The notes below the pieces were generated by a model. The model saw nothing but the letters and a program-made list of their open reading frames with translations. It was not told the origin of the DNA and did not search any database. Below, piece by piece: positions 23,099 to 34,161 of a DNA stretch of 64,000 nucleotides (the first letter of the stretch is position 1; each line of letters opens with the position of its first letter). The position numbers and the translations under genes were made by a program. This DNA comes from Pipra filicauda (Eukaryota > Chordata > Aves > Passeriformes > Pipridae), in assembly GCF_003945595.2 (NCBI RefSeq), contig NW_024104291.1, positions 1,116,001 to 1,180,000 of the forward strand, written 5' to 3'.

Positions 23099-23490
23099 AC
23101 ACGCTCGACGAGGCGGCAGCAGCGGCGACCGAGGTACGTCCGGGGATGAGGGTCAGGTCAGGCTGTACGGGGGAGTTCCCGAGCTCAGGGACACCCGAGC
23201 AGCAGCAGCGCAGAGCCTCGGCAGGGCCGGGAAGTTCACGGCAGCCGATCGGGCGAGGAGCGGGCGGGGCCGGGAGCGCCGCGGCAGTTTTAAACCGCTG
23301 CCGGGAGCGCGAGGGACCCGGGGCAGCGAGCGGGGGCTGCGCGGGGAATGCGCGGGGGGTGCGCGGGGGGTGCGCGGGGGATGCGCGGGGGATGCGCGGG
23401 GGGTGCGCGGGGGGTGCAGTTTGCTCCAGGGTTCGTGCGGCGATTTGCGCGGGGGGGGGGGGGAGAGTTGCGCGGGCGGGGAGCTGAGGC
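23099..23490. promoter_or_regulatory. Small CpG island, candidate promoter
   Basis: A sharp rise in G+C and CpG against an AT-rich background. It contains CCGCGG, GGGCGGGGCCGGG (GC-box like), a TTTTAAA element at 23288-23294, and a plus-strand donor-like CGAG|GTACGT at 23130-23139. It could be the GDPD4 promoter (about 6 kb upstream of the first visible coding exon, minus strand), an unannotated plus-strand non-coding transcript, or a bidirectional promoter. Sequence alone does not decide. Confidence 0.5.
23338..23417. repeat. G-rich 10-bp tandem repeat, about 8 units
   Basis: Tandem copies of GCGCGGGGGR with a T spacer, units ending alternately AT or GT. Every unit carries a run of 4-6 G, so the plus strand could form G-quadruplexes. 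A separate run of 13 G follows at 23451-23463. Confidence 0.9.
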
Positions 23491-23539
23491 GCTGCAGCGC
23501 AGGCAGCTGGTTCAGCCTCAGAACTCATGTATAAATGTG

Positions 23540-23839
23540 GGCAGGGAGGGTGCAAAGAGGATGGATCCAGGCTCTTCTTGGTGGAGCAGTAGGCAGCCGG
23601 CAGAAACCGATGCACAGGAAGTTTCACGAATATGACGAAAAACTTCTTTACCGTGCGGGTGACCACGCACCGGAACAGACTGCCCAGGTAAGTTGTGGAG
23701 TCTCCCTCACTGGAGATATTCAAAAACCATCTGGATGATATTCCGTGCAATGTGCTCTAGGATGACCTTGCTTGAGCAGGGAGGTTGGACCGGATGACCC
23801 ACTGTGGTCTCATCCAACCTTACCCATTCTGTGATTCTG
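23540..23839 (+). mobile_element. CR1 LINE 3' fragment, ATTCTGTG-tail subfamily
   Basis: Sense CR1: GGATCCAGGCTCTTCTTGGT, CAGAAACCGATGCACAGGAA, GGTGACCACGCACCGGAACA, GGAGTCTCCCTCACTGGAGA and a CATTCTGTGATTCTGG tail. Starts about 50 bp after the CpG island. Confidence 0.9.
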
Positions 23840-25047
23840 GATGCAGGCTCTTTCCAGATATTACAAACACATTTTGCAGTCCACTGCAAGAAGAGAGTTG
23901 GGGGAAAAAAATTTACATAGGTGACAGGAGTCATGTGAGGGACATGGAGATGGTAATTTCACCTGCACCATGCACCTGCATGGCCAGCTTGTCCTGAGAA
24001 TCTTGATGGTGTAGGAAAGCAGGAGAAAGGAGTGATGCCCACTTTGCCCATGCCACTATTTCCAAGGGATTTGGAGAGAAAGCGAACCCCATGCTAGGGA
24101 GATTCCTTGAGCCTGAGCTGAGCCTCTCCAGCATCTGCAGCTCCTTAGCCTGGAAATTTCTTGTGCCATCCCACCACTCTCTAGGGCATCATTTCCTGCC
24201 CTTTCCCCTGGGACTCTTCCACAGCACCACACCAACAGAAGCAAAGGAATAAAAACAACCTCCTGGCAAGCTGCTGGTTGATCACAATCACCATGAGCTG
24301 CACACACATCTCGCCACTAGCCAAAAAAGATCAGCAAAGACCATCTCCTAAACCTGCATTTCTACCTTACAGAGTCTGCCCAAGGCTCTGGATCCCACTC
24401 CAGGATCCCTTTTATTTGACTATCATCTGCCTTCAGTTTCTCTTCAGGAAATTAATGAGATTTAACATAGGAAATTAAAAAGGATCAAATAAAGTAGAGA
24501 TAGTCATAATCTCTGATAGAAGATATACCCTATATCTTTTCCCCGGCAGATGATAATTATAATTTATCACTAAGACTTTCAACAGTTTCTTTATAAGCCC
24601 TAATTATACCTTACTTCTCTGTGGAATCCCAGGGGGTACGTACAGCCTGGGACAAACGTGTGCAAAGCACGTCTCATGCACTGTTAAGCTGTTGGCTTGA
24701 GATGGAGAACACAGCCATTAGCAAAAAAACCAACAGGGCTTAACATGGGAAACAATGAACAGCAGTAGGTGTAGGAGGGGTTAACAAGAAATAACGGTTC
24801 CATTTTTGCACTACACCTCTAACATGTAGTGGCTGTGGTTTCTAAAGATATGGAGGGGTTTCCACCAAGGTTCATGTCCTGTGTTTTGGAACATCCCACC
24901 ACACTTTGAACAGACACAAATGATCAAGCCCTTTTCAAACAAATACTGCCAAAATCCTGCATCTATTAAAGTTGCACAGGGACTTATTCCCATCACAGAG
25001 GACACACAACAGGAGCTGTGCTGGAAATAGGTGGTGTGTCCTGCTCA

Positions 25048-25191
25048 GTCATAGGTTTAGATTAGATATTAGGAAGACATTCTTTCCTGTGAGGGTGGTG
25101 AAGCACTGGCACAGGTTGCCCAGAGAAGCTGTGGATGCCCCATCCCTGGAAGGGTTCAAGGCCAGGTTAGATGAGGCTTTGAGCAACCTGG
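25048..25191 (+). mobile_element. CR1 LINE, left part of a copy interrupted by an insertion
   Basis: Sense CR1 from AGGTTTAGATTAGATATTAG through GTGAGGGTGGTGAAGCACTG to GAGCAACCTGG. The copy stops exactly where other CR1 copies read on into TCTAGTGGAAGG; that continuation appears at 25928. Confidence 0.9.
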
Positions 25192-25927
25192 TGTTCCAAT
25201 CCACTTAGATGCAGAGGGGAACTAGGTTCTAAAACATTCCCATAGTTGAGATTAAGGCACAAATAAGGCCAGGTGCTGGATCCCAAAATGATAATTCAAC
25301 TTTTTGTAACACAAAAGAGCAGAGACAAAGAAGGAATATAGAAAAGTGGGGAAAGCTAAGGGTAACTGTTAAAAGCACAGGGCAGGAGTTACCACCACCA
25401 TGAAATGCTGCTGGCTTGCAAGCTGGTAGATCTCTCTCTGCTGGGCCTCTTCCCTGGTCGCCTTGTATCCTCTGAGGAATGAGCCGAACCGGCAGGGTAA
25501 CAGAGTGGCAGCAGCTCCCGCAGCAATCCTCAAACAACCCCCCCAGCAGTCCCCAGGCACGGCCCTAAACACCCTCCTCGTGGTAGCCCCTGGGTGCCCA
25601 CTGCTCAGTTCACCAGTATCCCAGCAAAGCTCGCCTGGTACCAAGACAGGCCCTGAGTGTCCATTGGCTGGTTCCCCAGTCTCCAAGTAAGATCTTCCTG
25701 GAATATCTTATTTGGGAGAGTAAGTCCTTGCTGCCTTTTTTTATTGTAACAACTTTTTATCTTTTTTTTTTGCTAGTCTGCCTGCCTTTGCTTGCTTGCT
25801 AGGTGCCTCCTGGAGCTTTTGCAAGTAGCTCGGCTCCTGCAGCAGCCTAGCTGTGGCATCCAGGCTTTTTAACTCCATGCTCGAGACAATGGCGGAGCAG
25901 ACTCCATCTTGTAATCTGTCCACTACA
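25192..25927. mobile_element. 736-bp insertion in CR1, probable solo LTR
   Basis: Begins TGTTCCAATCC and ends GTCCACTACA, the TG..CA termini of retroviral LTRs. It is flanked by CCTGG on the left and GCTGG on the right, a plausible 5-bp target duplication with one change. The two halves of the CR1 host resume without loss. The insert has no gag/pol/env-like reading frame. It contains a T-rich block near 25735-25773, an AATAAA on the minus strand at 25740-25745, and a CCAAT-type motif near 25660. Orientation is unclear. I do not recognise the family; a non-LTR unknown insertion is the alternative. Confidence 0.6.
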
Positions 25928-26024
25928 GCTGGTCTAGTGAAAGGTGTCCCTGCCCATATCAGGGGGGTTGGAACTCGATGGTCTTAAGGTTCCTTCCAAC
26001 TTAAACCATTCTATGATTCTGTGT
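25928..26024 (+). mobile_element. CR1 LINE, right part of the interrupted copy
   Basis: Continues the CR1 at 25048-25191: CTGGTCTAGTGAAAGGTGTC, GGGGTTGGAACTCGATGG, then CCATTCTATGATTCTGTG. Confidence 0.9.
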
Positions 26025-28231
26025 TTGGCGCATGTTTGTACCCAATGTCCAGTCCCCAGGGATAGCTCATTATCCACAACTACTTGCAGAAACCTTGTTT
26101 AGTCATACTCATCATCATTATAAATCACAGCTGGTTTTCTTCATCTTCAAAGCACTTTGCAGAATACATTAACAAATGTGTGCCCAGGAAATTATTGGCC
26201 AAGCCTCAGAGCATTTACAATGCGTTTTATACAAATGCTTTCAGCTTCATGTGGAAACAGTCAAAGGGAAATAATTGTGTTTGTAAAAGGGTCTCACGGT
26301 GCTACAATAGGAGCCTGCAAGGAGCAAAATGAGTGTTTTGAATAAAGCTGAATAGTCGCTTTAAAAAAAATAAGGAAGAAAAAGAAGAGGTGGAGAAAGA
26401 TTTTTTTTTCACAAATGCCGTGTCTTTGGCTGGACTCAGGCATATTCTGATCCAGGTGTTCTTGGGTCCATAGGCACTTTCCCAGCATTGCAGAAATGAG
26501 CATGACACCAGGTATCTTTGGCCCTGCTGGTGCCAGACCCCTCAGCAGAGTCTTCCCTGGTTTTGACCCTGAGGTCCTTCATATACTTCATATATAACAC
26601 ATTAGCTTGGGTTATAGGACCTGTTATCTCAGTGTTGGGTACCCCTCCAGTAAGGAGAGAGCCTTTTGGGGAAGCTGGCATCCTTCCCCTGGGCAGTACA
26701 GGTAGGCAGGGGCAGAAATTAGCCCTAAAAAGGATCGGGAACGGCGACCTTCCATCTGTGGCCACAAACAGACCTTCCATCACCCAGCCAGATGTTGATC
26801 CCAGATGGCCACAGTGAGATATCCATGCCTAGGTCGCACCTTCCTACACAAAGAGGGAATTAGGAGCATCCGTGAGCTCATACCTCCAGGTCAAGCCTGA
26901 AAACAGAGACTCAACGTGACGAGTTTGGGGTGCAATGCTGCTCCCCGCACTTCAGCGTGGTCAACAGGAGAAGGGGAGAGCTTTTTTCTCACCGTGCTCA
27001 TGGCTGTGCAATGTCACCAGCAGCAAAGCGTGCAGTCGTGCTCAGCCCCGGGCTTTGCCCCTGGGTGGCCCGCAGCTTTCTAAGAAGTCACTCTCCCACC
27101 ATTGAAAAGCCACTGTGGGGAGGCAAAAAGTGCTTCCACGCCTCAAAGCCTGCCTGGGGAGGGGAGGAGGAGGAATAAATCCCTTGGAAAAAAAAAATAA
27201 AAAGAGCTCAGAAAGGAGGGAAATATTTCTTTGAAGATAAATCCTACTTTGTGCATTTCAGCATGCCCTGGCTTGGGTCCCTCTCTGCTCCTGGGAATGC
27301 CTAAGCAGCTCTTTGTGCCCTGCTGTTAAGCAGAGACGAGGAGATTGGGACACAGCGTGGGGGACCCCCTCTGGCCCCATAGCCCCACCGAGGGCTGCAC
27401 ACCACCACAAGCATCATATCTGAGGGAAGACTTTGCCTCTGAGCCAAGAGGGGGAAAGAAAAGAGGTTTGCAGATCGCATACCTCAGCCCAACAGCTCTG
27501 CAGAGCACTATTCAGCCCGGACAAAGGACAGGGGCCCTGGATGGCCACTGCAATGAAGACACCGGCTCTGGCCCTCCCCCAAGCTGTGGGTGTTAAAGTT
27601 CAAGCCTTGGAGCAAAACACCCTGCAAGAAGGAAAAGAAAAGGGAGGAAAGGGTGCTTTCCATGTCACCAGCCAGAAATTTTTCCATTTAGTTGACAGTA
27701 TCCAAATGCATAAGGGCCAGTCCATTTTTGTGCCATAAGAATGTGGTTCTGCTGTTCCCAGAGAAAAATCCCTTCCAGCTAATTAAACACTACCATATTT
27801 CTGCATAAGCCATGTCAGAAAAGTTTGGAACTCATTTCAGAGCAAAAGGATAGTCTGGCACACAAATCTCCTGACCTAACTCAAACTATGGGCTCAGCAG
27901 AGCCATCACCCAGAGCCTCAGTTTCCCAATTTAGATTTGTGCCAACAGTGCAACAAGAGCAGCAGATGAGGATTGTGTGGCACATTTGATTTTCATCCAT
28001 GTGAAACATGGAGTTTGTTTAAGCAAGGCAAGAAGATCAGTGTAGACAACCCATGGGCAGACCCTTGATGGACCGTCTCAGGGCCCAGGTCACACAGCCC
28101 AGTCAGATCTGCTGGATCAGCACCCATTAGCCCTCACATCCCAGCATCCTGGAGGACAGGAGTGATTTATTTAGATGCAGAGCTTGGGGTGGGTGTTTTC
28201 ATTCCTCCGTTGGTCTTCCTGGAAGAGCAGT
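26025..28231. other. Unique intergenic sequence, nothing recognised
   Basis: About 2.2 kb. Somewhat G+C-richer around 26.9-27.6 kb with several short open frames in both strands, none with family similarity that I can see. Confidence 0.45.
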
Positions 28232-28681
28232 TAGAATCACGGAATCACTAGGATTGGAATAGGTAGGTCCTCTGACATCACCAAGTCCAACTATTAATCC
28301 AGCACTGTCAAGCCTACCACTAAACCATGTCCTCAGGTGCCACAGCTACACAGTTTTTCCAGGTGACTCCACCACCTCCCTAGGCATTCTGTTCCAATGC
28401 TTGACCATCCTTTCCATGAGGAATTTTTCCTAATATCTAATCTAAACCTCCCCTGATGCAACTTAAGGCCATTTTCTCTCATTCTGTTACTTAGGAGAAG
28501 AGACCCACCCCCACCTGATCAGAATTTCCTTTCAGGTAGTTGTAGAGAGCGTTAAGGTCCCACCTCAGTCTCCTTTTCTCCAGGCTAAACATCCACAGCC
28601 CCCTCAGCCACTCCTCATCAGCCTTGTACACCACCTCCTTTGTTTTCAAGTGGTCACACTGATTGCCCAGCACAGCCAGCA
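28232..28681 (-). mobile_element. CR1 LINE 3' fragment, divergent
   Basis: Antisense CR1 of about 450 bp: AGAATCACGGAATCACTAGG, CCAAGTCCAACTATTAATCC, AATTTTTCCTAATATCTAAT, TCTCCTTTTCTCCAGGCTAA and CAGCCACTCCTCATCAGCCT. The opposite strand still shows [20 protein letters not shown], the ORF2 C-terminal segment. Confidence 0.9.
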
Positions 28682-30410
28682 AAGAGATATGGCACAACTC
28701 AGCTCATCCAAGGGCAGATGTCTAAATAGGACAGATGAACTGCCTTACACCACCTCCAAAGTGCCAGGGCAAGAACCCAGCCCGTAGCAAAAGGCCATTC
28801 ATCACTTAAACCCAGCAAGCCCATTTCGGCCCTGCCAGCTCAACTTCAAGGAACTTCTGCACCTTTGCATGGAGAGAAGAAGGGCACAACTGCCAGGGGG
28901 TTATCTCCCCCTTTCCTGTGGGTCTATCCCTGCTATCATACAAAGACAGCCACAGAAATTTTGCACATGGGGTGACTTAAAGCAGTCATGGAGACCATGG
29001 GCGGTCCCATAGGACTGTAAGACATGTAAGACACCAACAGGCAGTAGTTCCCAACCCCTCAGTGCCTCTTTCTCACAGAAGAGCCAAAAAATCAACCCTC
29101 CCACCCTCAAACAGCATTCATGATGAATTGCAGAGGAATAAGGGACATCATCAGCTTTGTAGTAGGTTGCCAACTGGCAGCAGGGAGGGAAGGAAGAGGT
29201 CACAACAATAAAGCACTAAGATGAGGGCAGGAAAATCTAGGGAATGGAGAAGGTAAAAGGATTAACATCATTCACCTGCATTTCTTGCAAGAATTGGGTT
29301 TTGCTCAACCAAAACATTCTTAAAAGCTTTGCAGGCAAAGAGAGCACTTAAGAGGCACCATGACCCCACAGAACCTCTCTGACAGCTTTAAGGCATGAAT
29401 CAATTAAAGCAATCATGGAGCAAAGGTTAATCAGTAGCAAGTACATCTTAAGAAATAAGTAGTCTTTTAAAAAGCAACAGCTTTTGCCAATTCCCCCCTC
29501 CCCATTTTCCAAAGTGTCTTTCATTTCTCCAGCTCTGGAGACCTTCCAAACTAAGGTCAGTGATTAAGAGCAGCTGCCGAAAGGACCAGACTGGAATGGT
29601 GGCGGCAGCCGGGGCTGCGGCAGCAAAGAGGACCGGACCTGTAATTGTCACTGAGGCTCAGTGCTGTACAAATGTCTCGGGGATTGAAAACCATCCAGGG
29701 GCTTCCAGCCTAATTGGAGCAGATGGAAGCTGGAGAAACAAGGAATTGCTCACAGTTGCATTGGAGAACAGAGGAAATGAAGCAGGAGAGTAAGGCAAGG
29801 ACTGACTCTAAAGCATTTCTGCACAAGCAATGAGACTCCAGCCTGAGTGTGTGGGCATAAAGTGATGCTTCGAGCTGCTCCCATCCCGTGCCCTGCTTGC
29901 AGATATGTGCTTCTTTCTTCTTACACCCAACATTGGAGCTGACGTCAAAACGGCCCCCATGTGCAGCAGCCACAACCTCATTCACACATGTACACACTCC
30001 CCCACCCCACCCTGCCCTATTTCCCTGCCTGCTGCTATTATAGCGCACCACCATCACAGTTAACTTCTTACTCTGTCACCTTTCCATGCAACTGTTGATG
30101 AAAGAAAAGAGCTGGTACACTGTGGTGGCCCCAAGAGGCTTCCCTTAGCACCAGACCTACAGAGGATGAGTCCCAGGACAGGGTTTCTCATCTCTCTCTC
30201 TTGCTACTGCATTGTGGATTCACATAGACTACAACTGCCCAACCATCAGAAAGAACCCAGGCCAGGAGGATGGAGAGTCAAGCCTGACCCTGAGAGCAGG
30301 TTCTCATCATGCCCCATGTTCCCTGGGGACACCACAAAGACTGGCAAGGCAAACAGTGACAGGAGAATAGGACCAATATGAGACCAGGACATGGGTGTGT
30401 TCATAAAATC
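28682..30410. other. Unique intergenic sequence, nothing recognised
   Basis: About 1.7 kb. A short GC-rich patch with CNG runs lies at 29590-29630. No exon or repeat recognised. Confidence 0.45.
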
Positions 30411-30500
30411 AACGAATCACAGAATGGACCTTCAAGTTCAACTGTCCCTGCCCATGGCTCCCTGCCATGGGCAGGGGCATCTTCCTGTTCAATCCACTAA
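30411..30500 (-). mobile_element. Degraded CR1 remnant with an inverted duplication
   Basis: AATCACAGAATGGACCTTCA and CCTGCCATGGGCAGGG are CR1-tail words, but the middle is rearranged: a 12-bp perfect inverted repeat (30446-30457 with 30465-30476) surrounds a 7-nt loop. Confidence 0.6.
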
Positions 30501-32996
30501 ATTCCACTGCTGCTTCTTCTTCCCTCCTGTTTTCCTGGAGACAGCAAAAAGTGCAGCAAATGCCAATGTCCTGCTGGTGAGGAGAATTACAGGGAACATG
30601 ACCCACAGACAGCCTCCTTTTACTGGGATTTTTTAAAATGCCAGGCCCTCAGCCACCAAAAATCAGCCAGCTGTGGGTCCTCTTTTGAATGCTGCTGGAA
30701 AAGCAGTGTCCAGCAAGTGAAGACCAGGATGAGGACAAGGTGATGAAGAGATGAGCACCTGCAGGTAGGCTGCTCAGCTCCCTCACACAATGTGTCCATA
30801 GCTGGAGCAGAGGTTGCAATGTGGAGCCAAGACTGTGTACCCTCAGGACTCATCCTGCCATGAAGGCATGGTCCAGAGTCCATCAAAATCATGTCTCCAT
30901 GCTGCTCTACCCAAACCAGCTCCTTTCTTTCCTTTCAGTAAGACCTGGAATCCAAAGGATCTTCCCAACTTTTTATCCTACCTGCTCATCAAAAACATAG
31001 CCCAAGACCCCTTTTTGTTGCACATCACAGGGGTCTCTGGGGCAGTTCTACAAGCCAAAACATAGGAGATCATTCCAAGATGAGGTACAGACCTCTTCCT
31101 GCAAAATATCCCGAGACATGGAATCAGGTTTGGACCAAAGCCAGGCTATTGCTGCACATGTGCATGGTGTTGCAGTCTACAGGGAATAACCACCCCAGAG
31201 CTTCCTGCAGCCTCCTGTCCCCCATGCAAAGCCACCAAGCTGGGGCTGTGCCACTGAGCAGGATCTGCTCCAGAGTGGAGCACGTGTGTCTCAGCTGATG
31301 GGTGGTAACTCAGAAAGGTTTGCCAGAAGGAGGGCTTCTGGCCTTCCACACTGCAAGGAAACGAAGAGCACACTGTCAAATTGCCACAGGCTTCTAAAAA
31401 AAACCAAAAAACAAAACAAAACAAAAAATCTGAAACAACTTTCTCCTTTATTTTGGCTGATACCTTATCACACTAAGCAAAGCTGCACAGTAACAACTTT
31501 CACAGAGTTACCTTTTGAGATGTAGGCAGTCTCACAACAAGCTACAAGCACCAAATCTAAAAAACTATATTTTCATTACAAGTGATATATAAAGCTCAAA
31601 AGACACCATTTGGTCACCTCCTTGGTCCAGTGTCATGGAATAAGGAAGTCACAAGACTGGTCGTGAGAACAAGTTTTGTGCTTGTACTCTCTGCAAGGAT
31701 TTCAAATTGCCCTGAAAATCTTGCACACCTTTTAAACATTTCAATATCAAAGTTAGAAAAGAAGCTACAGCTTTGGCTCCCTTCACATTCAGAACATTTT
31801 TTAATTAAAATCCAGCTGGTCTCATGGTACATTATGCCTTTTTTTGTCGTTAAATGCAGCTTAAAAGCCTTGAGCAGCTGTAGGAAATTATTTCTGGTCT
31901 TTCTTGTCCTTCTACCTGGTGTCACCTCTTAGGATTTATCAGGGGATAAGTCCTGAGACATGCTACATTGTGAGGTCAAGATTCCCAAAGAAAGTGTAGA
32001 AGTGAAGAGAAGGTCATGTGCACTAGTGGGTGGACCTCCAGCTAATCAAAGTTTGGACTTCGCAACTCAAAGTTGGCCCGGTGCCGGTCCCCAGGTTCAC
32101 ATCAGCTGAGTGCCTGATCCTGAATTAAAATTCACTCTTTCCTAGAAGTGAAAATTCCCCTGTTTCATTGCTAACTGTGGTTACACCTACAGATAATGTG
32201 GAAGCATTTGGACAACAACAGCATACTAAAGCCAGGGCCAAATCCTGCTTTCAGCTGCGAACCGAACTGCTCTCCAAAGAGTTGCCCATCACAACTCTCA
32301 GTGTGATGTGCAGCGGCGGGGCAGATGGTGGACCATAGTGTTGCTTCCAGCCTTTCTAACCAGGTCCTGATTATTTACAGCTGTTCCCAGATGTTACCCT
32401 TTCACGGGTTATTTGTTATCGAGTCAACCTCCCCGTTCACACGCTAGGCGAGTTCAGAGGAAGAAAGAGAGAGGCTCCTTTCTCCCTTTTACTATGGAAA
32501 CAGCCCTTTATCCCAAGAATTGCAAATGCTCAGCCGACATTTCCCTCCTCACTGCCCCGGCTACAGCGACCCCACCAGCCACCCACCGCTCACGGCTCAT
32601 CACAGCTCCCGTTTCTCCTCTTAACAGGTCACAGCCAACTTATCCAGCACGGACCCCAAGTGAAGCAGGACTGCCGAGCACCTTCTCCTCCGCAGCAAAA
32701 CACCAGAAACCTCCCTGCTCACAAATCACCCCCTTCCCTCCCTTTTTGTTACCGTTTCTCCCTATTCTCCAGCTCCCTGGGCTTTGTTTCTCACTGCAAC
32801 CCAGGCGAGAGCCGGATCGATAACCCGCTGCCACATCCCAACAAACACACTCAAAAGTCCAAAGATAACAAAGGAAAAGTGATAAAAATCCCTCCACCTC
32901 GGTGATAACTTTCAAGGCAAGCAGGAAAGAGCAGGCAGAGATGAAGTTCAGCAGGCAGGAGCATCTTTGAGAGTTAGGAGAGGAGAAGTAGCTTAC
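30501..32996. other. Unique intergenic sequence, nothing recognised
   Basis: About 2.5 kb, including an A/C-rich tract at 31396-31428. No exon with family similarity on either strand. Confidence 0.45.
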
Positions 32997-33290
32997 CTTG
33001 CCGTGACGCACATGGAGGGGTTATTTTTGTTTTCCGCTGCACTTGGATTGCTGTGTCCTTTGCTTGTGACACTCCGGGACTCGAATGGTGGCACCGCTGT
33101 GTGACACCCGGTATTAGGGAGGCTGCTGGAGCCGTCCCTCCCACGGTAGGAGGGGCCATGAGAGGCTTAATAAATTCAGTTCCCAAGGCTAGAAAAATTA
33201 AAATCTCATCATGGGACACAGGCAGCTCCTCGCTGCATTGCTCCAGGAGACGCCAGGGACTTGAAGACGAACCTGGGATTGGCTGATTTA
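32997..33290 (-). promoter_or_regulatory. Candidate minus-strand promoter and first non-coding exon
   Basis: Minus strand, in order: CCAAT box (33282-33278), TTTATTAA TATA-like element near 33170, moderately GC-rich sequence, then a consensus donor GGCAAG|GTAAGC with the exon ending at 32997. If spliced to the GDPD4 exon at 17198, the short frame starting at the ATG near 33013 would meet a stop, so this would be 5' UTR. Entirely inferential. Confidence 0.22.
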
Positions 33291-34120
33291 TCCCTCACCC
33301 ACCCAGAACAGGAGAGGCTGGTATTCACATCCCACCTTGGCAGAATTAGGTGTCCAGAGGATGGGATTTGAGGAAGTATCCCAAAGGATATTTGGGAAAG
33401 ATGTGTCATCGTTGACCCTCAGAATTAAAGCTCCTGAACCTCCTTCATGAAAATATTTTCCACGGCTCTAAGCCCCAGGCAGGAATCCACTGCAGCAGAT
33501 TTGTGGGCAACCCCGGTGCAAAACCTGCTTATTTTACTTATTTTTTTACATGGTTTTGGCCTTTAATATCTAAATCCTATTAGAGTTATAACTTCCTTTG
33601 AGGGGGGAGAGGGGATAGGTCAGTACAACAAAAGCAGGTTGTGTTTTGTAACCTCCAATGCACCCTGGACTTTCAGAGAGGCAAAATCCCACCATAAAGT
33701 TTCTCAGGATAGGAAACTGTACAACCTCATGCAGCTCCTCCTGCTCCATAGAAGTTCTTCACTGCACGAAAGGCTAAAAAAACATTCCCTCCAGCTTCAG
33801 AGGACTCTCTGAAACACCACTGGTGCAGTTTTTTCATCCCTGTGGTTTCTCACATTGAGTTTTTTCTTGTTAGATGAAAAGACAGACCAGGGGGTCCCTC
33901 TACGACTGCTCTTGGAAACAGAGAGAGCAAGAACAGGCCAGAAATAATGGCCCAGCAGTTTTTGAGAAAGAGAAACTTTTAATTAGAAGATGAGCTACAG
34001 AGATGACAGCCTGGTTCGCTCTGAAACCTAATGATGAGCAGAAGGCATATAAGAGTTCCTTTAAGACAGTCTTGCTAATCCTTACTTTGCACTAGGTCCT
34101 AAAATAACATCACTCCCCCT

Positions 34121-34161
34121 TTGGAATTGGGAGAATTGGAATAGGAATTGGAATTGGAATT
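34121..34161. repeat. Imperfect (GGAATT)n microsatellite
   Basis: Five to six copies of GGAATT with interruptions (TTGGAATTGG, GAGAATTGGA, then GAATTGGAATT). Confidence 0.85.

Noticed and set aside
23019..23750. Open frames of 174 and 243 codons across the CpG island
   Set aside because: Produced by GC-rich, stop-poor sequence and a 10-bp repeat; composition (Arg/Gly or Pro/Ala) is an artefact and the 3' parts run into CR1.
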